From Candidatus Tanganyikabacteria bacterium (GTDB lineage: Bacteria > Cyanobacteriota > Sericytochromatia > S15B-MN24 > VGJW01), in assembly GCA_016867265.1 (NCBI GenBank), contig VGJW01000005.1, positions 62,001 through 126,000 on the forward strand: 64,000 nucleotides of DNA, in the 5' to 3' direction. Positions 61,107-64,000 of the stretch are shown one piece after another (position 1 is the stretch's first letter; the number at the start of each line of letters is the position of its first letter). Below the pieces are notes generated by a model. The model did not search any database. It saw only the letters and a program-made list of their open reading frames with translations, and had not been told where the DNA came from. Both the position numbers and the translations under genes were made by a program.

Positions 61107-62040
61107 CGCGTTTCAGGCCCAGCAGCTGCATCGCGCTGCCCCCGAGCACCGCATCGCGTTCCGGTCCCGGGGGCAGCGCCCTGCGGACGTGGGCCAGGGC
61201 GTAGCGCACCTTGAGCAGGGGCCAGTCCGAGCCGAACAGGACCCGGTCCGCACCCAGCCTTTGTACGGCAGCGCCTATCGTTGCCGGGTCCTGCCAACTG
61301 GTCTCGACGAGCACCCAGGGACGGCGGGAAGCAAGGTCGAGGACACGCTCCGACTGATCCCAGCCAATGTGGGCCAGGATGACCGGTTGTCGACTACACG
61401 CGTCCAGGAGCGGCACCAGCAGGCGTGCGTCCTCCCAGCCGCAAGTCCGGAACGCAAAGGTGCCCGTGTGAAAGGTGACGGCCAGGCGGTGCCTCTCTGC
61501 CAGGCCCATCAGCCGATCGAGGCGTGGGTCACCAAGGTGTATCAGTTGCAGCTGGGGATGAATCTTGAGGCCGTGGATAGGATGGCGTTCCAGCAGTTCG
61601 GCCAGGCGTGCCTCGGGGTCCAAGTGGTAAGGGTCGAGCCCCACGGACAGGCTGAATCGACCGGAATATGCCGAGATGGCCTCGATGACGGGTTCGCTGG
61701 GGAAGTAGGGCTCCAGGGTGTGGACCCAGGTAGGGGCGATGCCGCTCCGGTCCATGTCGGCCACCATATCGCGGACACCCAGCCGGCTGAAGATGGCTTG
61801 GACCTGCGGCCAGCCAAGGTCACTCATGGCCTGAGACAGGGCCTGGGGCCAGCCGTGCCGCCCGAAGGTCGCGAGGCGGCCGAGCCGCGGGTGGGCGATG
61901 GGCTCGGTCCAGGTCAGCAGGCTGCTCAGCAGTGCCTCACCGGGATGGCGGGCAAAACGCTTGAGCAGCAAGCGAGGACCGCCCAGGCTGCCGAGGTGGG
62001 CCAGGGCATCCACCACAACTTCCGCTTCGGGCCTGACCAT
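60910..62040 (-). CDS. Amidohydrolase-2 family TIM-barrel protein
   Basis: 376 residues from ATG 62040. Amidohydrolase_2 pattern: GLKIHPQLQLIHLGDPRLD, VTFHTGTF, VILAHIGWDQSERVLDLA and FGSDWPLLKVRYALAHV, with the metal-type His and Asp positions kept. The reaction is unknown (decarboxylase or lactonase-like). The usual N-terminal HxH is not clear (VVVDALAHLGS has only one His). The family fold ends near LLGLKRV; about 65 further residues are encoded antisense to the SpoIID gene and look like unselected basic tail. Confidence 0.8.
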   Translation of the reverse strand: MVRPEAEVVVDALAHLGSLGGPRLLLKRFARHPGEALLSSLLTWTEPIAHPRLGRLATFGRHGWPQALSQAMSDLGWPQVQAIFSRLGVRDMVADMDRSGIAPTWVHTLEPYFPSEPVIEAISAYSGRFSLSVGLDPYHLDPEARLAELLERHPIHGLKIHPQLQLIHLGDPRLDRLMGLAERHRLAVTFHTGTFAFRTCGWEDARLLVPLLDACSRQPVILAHIGWDQSERVLDLASRRPWVLVETSWQDPATIGAAVQRLGADRVLFGSDWPLLKVRYALAHVRRALPPGPERDAVLGGSAMQLLGLKRVSAPPAALGRKRTLAVLSSEHPGNTARGWQAPTCPPRRKPWRPTGSCPGHAPSPRHPDASRRPRW

Positions 62041-62050
62041 CCCAGAAAGC

Positions 62051-62087
62051 CGTAGCCCCCGCAACCTGTCTTGGTGCGGGGGCTACG
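62051..62087 (-). terminator. Terminator hairpin after khpA
   Basis: CGTAGCCCCCGCA (62051-62063) and its complement (62075-62087), a 13-bp perfect stem with an 11-base loop, followed on the minus strand by GCTTTCT. It lies just before the amidohydrolase start and 14 bases after the khpA stop. Confidence 0.75.
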
Positions 62088-62101
62088 AAAGACCTGGGCC
62101 G

Positions 62102-62350
62102 TCAGGCGACGGCTTCCTCAAGTTCGATGGAGACCTGCTGGCCACCACGCTGTGCAGCCGCCTTCACGATTTGCCGCAGGGCAGCGATGGTCCTGCCCGA
62201 GCGGCCGATGACCCGGCCGACATCACCGGGAGCGACCGTGACGAGCAACTGCAGCACGTTTCGCTCGTGGCCGAGCGTAATCCGGACCTCATCCGGATGG
62301 TCGACCAACGGCGTCAGCAGGTGAAGCAGCAGGGCCTCGTAAGGATCCAC
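62102..62350 (-). CDS. khpA: KH-domain RNA-binding protein KhpA
   Basis: 82 residues from a GTG. Single KH domain with the GxxG loop in GRVIGRSGRTIAALRQIVKAA. KhpA (YlqC) is a small RNA chaperone linked to cell division in Firmicutes and is typically encoded right after rpsP, as here (10-base gap). Confidence 0.95.
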   Translation of the reverse strand: MDPYEALLLHLLTPLVDHPDEVRITLGHERNVLQLLVTVAPGDVGRVIGRSGRTIAALRQIVKAAAQRGGQQVSIELEEAVA

Positions 62351-62360
62351 GCGCGAACCT

Positions 62361-62648
62361 TCAGACGGCCTTGGCAGCCTTGGCGTCGGCCTTGGCCTTC
62401 TCGAAGGCCGCCAGCGTGCCGGCGCGACCGAGCAGGCTCTTGACCGTCTCAGAAGGCTGGGCGCCGTTCAACAGCCAATGCACGGCTTCCTCTTCCTTGA
62501 CGCGAAGCTCGACCGGCTCACGCTGGGGATCGTAATAGCCGACCTCGGCCAGCACGCGACCATCGCGGCGGGTCCGCGAGTCGACGACGACCATGCGGTA
62601 CTTGGCATGCTTGGTGGCGCCCAAGCGCTTGAGACGAATCTTGACCAT
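62361..62648 (-). CDS. rpsP: Ribosomal protein bS16
   Basis: 95 residues: MVKIRLKRLGATKHAKYRMVV opening and the DGRVLAEVGYYDP segment identify bS16. A lysine/alanine-rich tail follows. GGAGG precedes the ATG. Part of the conserved ffh-rpsP-khpA order. Confidence 0.98.
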   Translation of the reverse strand: MVKIRLKRLGATKHAKYRMVVVDSRTRRDGRVLAEVGYYDPQREPVELRVKEEEAVHWLLNGAQPSETVKSLLGRAGTLAAFEKAKADAKAAKAV

Positions 62649-62682
62649 GCGATCCTCCGGGACGAAAGCCTAAAGGGGAAAC

Positions 62683-64000
62683 TTAACGAGGGGGAAAAGG
62701 AAAACCAGGGAGGCCGGGGAACTTGCCAGATGGGCCGAATGGCAGCCGCCGCTTGCCACCCATCCGCTTCTGCATGCCCGAAAACTGCTTCATCATCTGC
62801 CGCATCTGGGCAAATTCCTTGAGGAGGCGGTTGACTTCCTGAACGGACGTGCCCGAGCCACGCGCGATGCGAATCTTGCGCGACCCTTGGATTATATCAG
62901 GATTTCGCCGCTCGGAGGGAGTCATCGAGCCCAGGATGACCTCGATGCGCCGCAATTGCTTCTCTCCCTGAGCCAATCCGTCGCTGCCGAGCGCCTGGCT
63001 CAGGCCGGGAATGGGCAGCATCTTCAGGATGCTCTCGAGGGAGCCGATGTTGCGCAGCTGGCGCAGTTGAGTGGCAAAGTCCTCGAGGTCGAATTCGGCC
63101 TTGCGGAACTTTTTCTCGAGGGCCTTGGCCTCTTCCTCGGTGACGTTCTCCTGCACCTTCTCGATGAGTGTCAGGACGTCACCCATGCCGAGAATGCGCG
63201 TCGCGACGCGGTCAGGGTGGAAGGGTTCGAGGGCGTCGACCTTCTCGCCCGTGCCCGCGAACTTGACGGGGCAACCCGTGATGACCTTGGCGGACAAGGC
63301 TGCACCGCCCCGGGTATCGCCGTCGAGCTTGGTCAGGATCAGCCCTGTCAGGCCCATGGCCGCGTGGAAGGCCTCGGCCGTGCGCACGGCGTCCTGCCCC
63401 ATCATCGCGTCCACGACGAGCAGGGTCTCCTCGGGCTGCAAGGCGTCGCGGAAGGCCTGGGCCTCGGCCATCATCGCCTCGTCGATCGCGAGCCGGCCCG
63501 CGGTGTCGACGATCAGCAGGTCGTGGCCGTCCGCACGCGCCTGCTCGCGTGCCTTGAGCGCGATGGGGACGGGGTTGGTGGCTTCAAGGTCCAGGACGAC
63601 GGGCACGCCGATCTGCTTGCCCAGGACCTCGAGCTGGCGGGCTGCCGCAGGACGGTAGGTATCGCACGCGGCCAGCAGGGGGCGGCGGCCCAGGCGCTTC
63701 AGGTGCAGCGCCAGCTTGGCCGAGGTGGTGGTCTTGCCCGAGCCCTGCAGGCCGACCATCAGGATGACGGTGGGCTTGCCACCCATCGCGAGCGGGGTCC
63801 GTTCGCCCCCGAGCAGCCGCAGCAACTCGTCATGGACGGCCTTGATGAAGTGCTGCGAGGGGTTCAGGCCCGGAGCAACCTCCTGACCGACGACCTGGTC
63901 CCGTACCCGCTGGACCAACTCCTTGACCACGGGCAAGGCGACGTCGGCCTCCAGCAGGGCCCGACGTACCTCGCGCAGGGCCTCGGAGACGTGCTCCTCC
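62683..64000 (-). CDS. ffh: Signal recognition particle protein Ffh (N-terminus beyond window)
   Basis: At least 439 residues visible; the frame stays open to the right edge, where EEHVSEALREVRRALLEADVALPV is the normal Ffh N domain, so only a few residues and the start codon are missing. GTPase motifs: GLQGSGKTTTSAKLA, DTYRPAAARQL, DTAGRLAID, TKLDGDTRGG. The C-terminal M domain (about 310-400) carries SRKIRIARGSGTSVQEVNRLLKEF for 4.5S RNA binding and a Met/Gly/Pro-rich end. It targets membrane proteins to the translocon. Confidence 0.97.
   Translation of the reverse strand, partial: EEHVSEALREVRRALLEADVALPVVKELVQRVRDQVVGQEVAPGLNPSQHFIKAVHDELLRLLGGERTPLAMGGKPTVILMVGLQGSGKTTTSAKLALHLKRLGRRPLLAACDTYRPAAARQLEVLGKQIGVPVVLDLEATNPVPIALKAREQARADGHDLLIVDTAGRLAIDEAMMAEAQAFRDALQPEETLLVVDAMMGQDAVRTAEAFHAAMGLTGLILTKLDGDTRGGAALSAKVITGCPVKFAGTGEKVDALEPFHPDRVATRILGMGDVLTLIEKVQENVTEEEAKALEKKFRKAEFDLEDFATQLRQLRNIGSLESILKMLPIPGLSQALGSDGLAQGEKQLRRIEVILGSMTPSERRNPDIIQGSRKIRIARGSGTSVQEVNRLLKEFAQMRQMMKQFSGMQKRMGGKRRLPFGPSGKFPGLPGFPFPPR

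Overview
The window is a dense, GC-rich (roughly two-thirds G+C by eye) bacterial chromosome segment. It has about 64 protein genes, three tRNAs, no insertion sequences, no CRISPR array and no gap over about 230 bases. The cell is diderm and motile: it has a PilQ secretin, flagellar P- and L-ring proteins, and many exported proteins and lipoproteins. No photosynthesis gene is present. Several features are compatible with a deep-branching, non-photosynthetic relative of Cyanobacteria: the lipid-A-disaccharide-synthase-related gene at 36.3 kb (as I recall, a family nearly confined to Cyanobacteria), the SpoIID-like lipoprotein, the HrcA/CIRCE control of groESL and a Gram-positive-style SOS box. 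This placement is an inference, not a demonstration.

Layout. 1-7.8 kb (minus strand) is a type IV pilus cluster, in transcription order pilA, ABC-transporter ATPase and permease, a TPR protein, pilD, pilMNOP and the start of pilQ. I recall a similar order in Myxococcus (pilA-GHI-D-MNOPQ). 8.0-20.1 kb (plus strand) is a flagellar cluster: fliK-like, flhX, flgF, flgG, flgA, flgH, flgI, flgJ, a FliA-type sigma factor, flgB, flgC, fliE, fliF and flhA. FliF here ends in a domain that closely resembles the middle domain of FliG. 20.2-26.3 kb holds a PucR-type regulator, clpB, aroQ and aroC. 26.4-34.6 kb is an accessory run of exported proteins: an RsbW-like ATPase, a dihaem cytochrome c-rhodanese fusion, an FGE-fold lipoprotein, a subtilisin-like lipoprotein, an alpha/beta hydrolase, an NHL-propeller lipoprotein and a papain-like putative cysteine peptidase. 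34.7-38.5 kb holds fhs, the LpxB-related gene, an HD-domain gene and the tRNA cluster Arg(TCT)-His(GTG)-Arg(CCG). 38.7-46.1 kb (minus) is one long tight run def-udk-rpsO-pnp-M16 peptidase-dut-dapB-asd, whose last four genes are joined by 4-base stop/start overlaps.

46.2-54.2 kb mixes housekeeping genes (a CBS-less IMP dehydrogenase, fumC) with unusual envelope proteins: a double B-box-like zinc finger with a membrane anchor and an Ig domain, a second subtilisin-like lipoprotein, a DUF4332 lipoprotein, a PAP2 phosphatase and a membrane-anchored pseudokinase. 54.2-59.4 kb (minus) is lexA, groES-groEL under a perfect CIRCE element, tatA and uvrB. 59.4-64 kb has a small hypothetical gene with a near-consensus promoter, a SpoIID-domain lipoprotein that overlaps a convergent amidohydrolase by 197 bases, then khpA, rpsP and the 3' part of ffh.

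The most interesting observations are the FliF-FliG(M) fusion, the dihaem cytochrome-rhodanese fusion, the transmembrane pseudokinase, the duplicated B-box/TM/Ig protein, and the regulatory DNA around pilA, including a 17-bp near-perfect hairpin.
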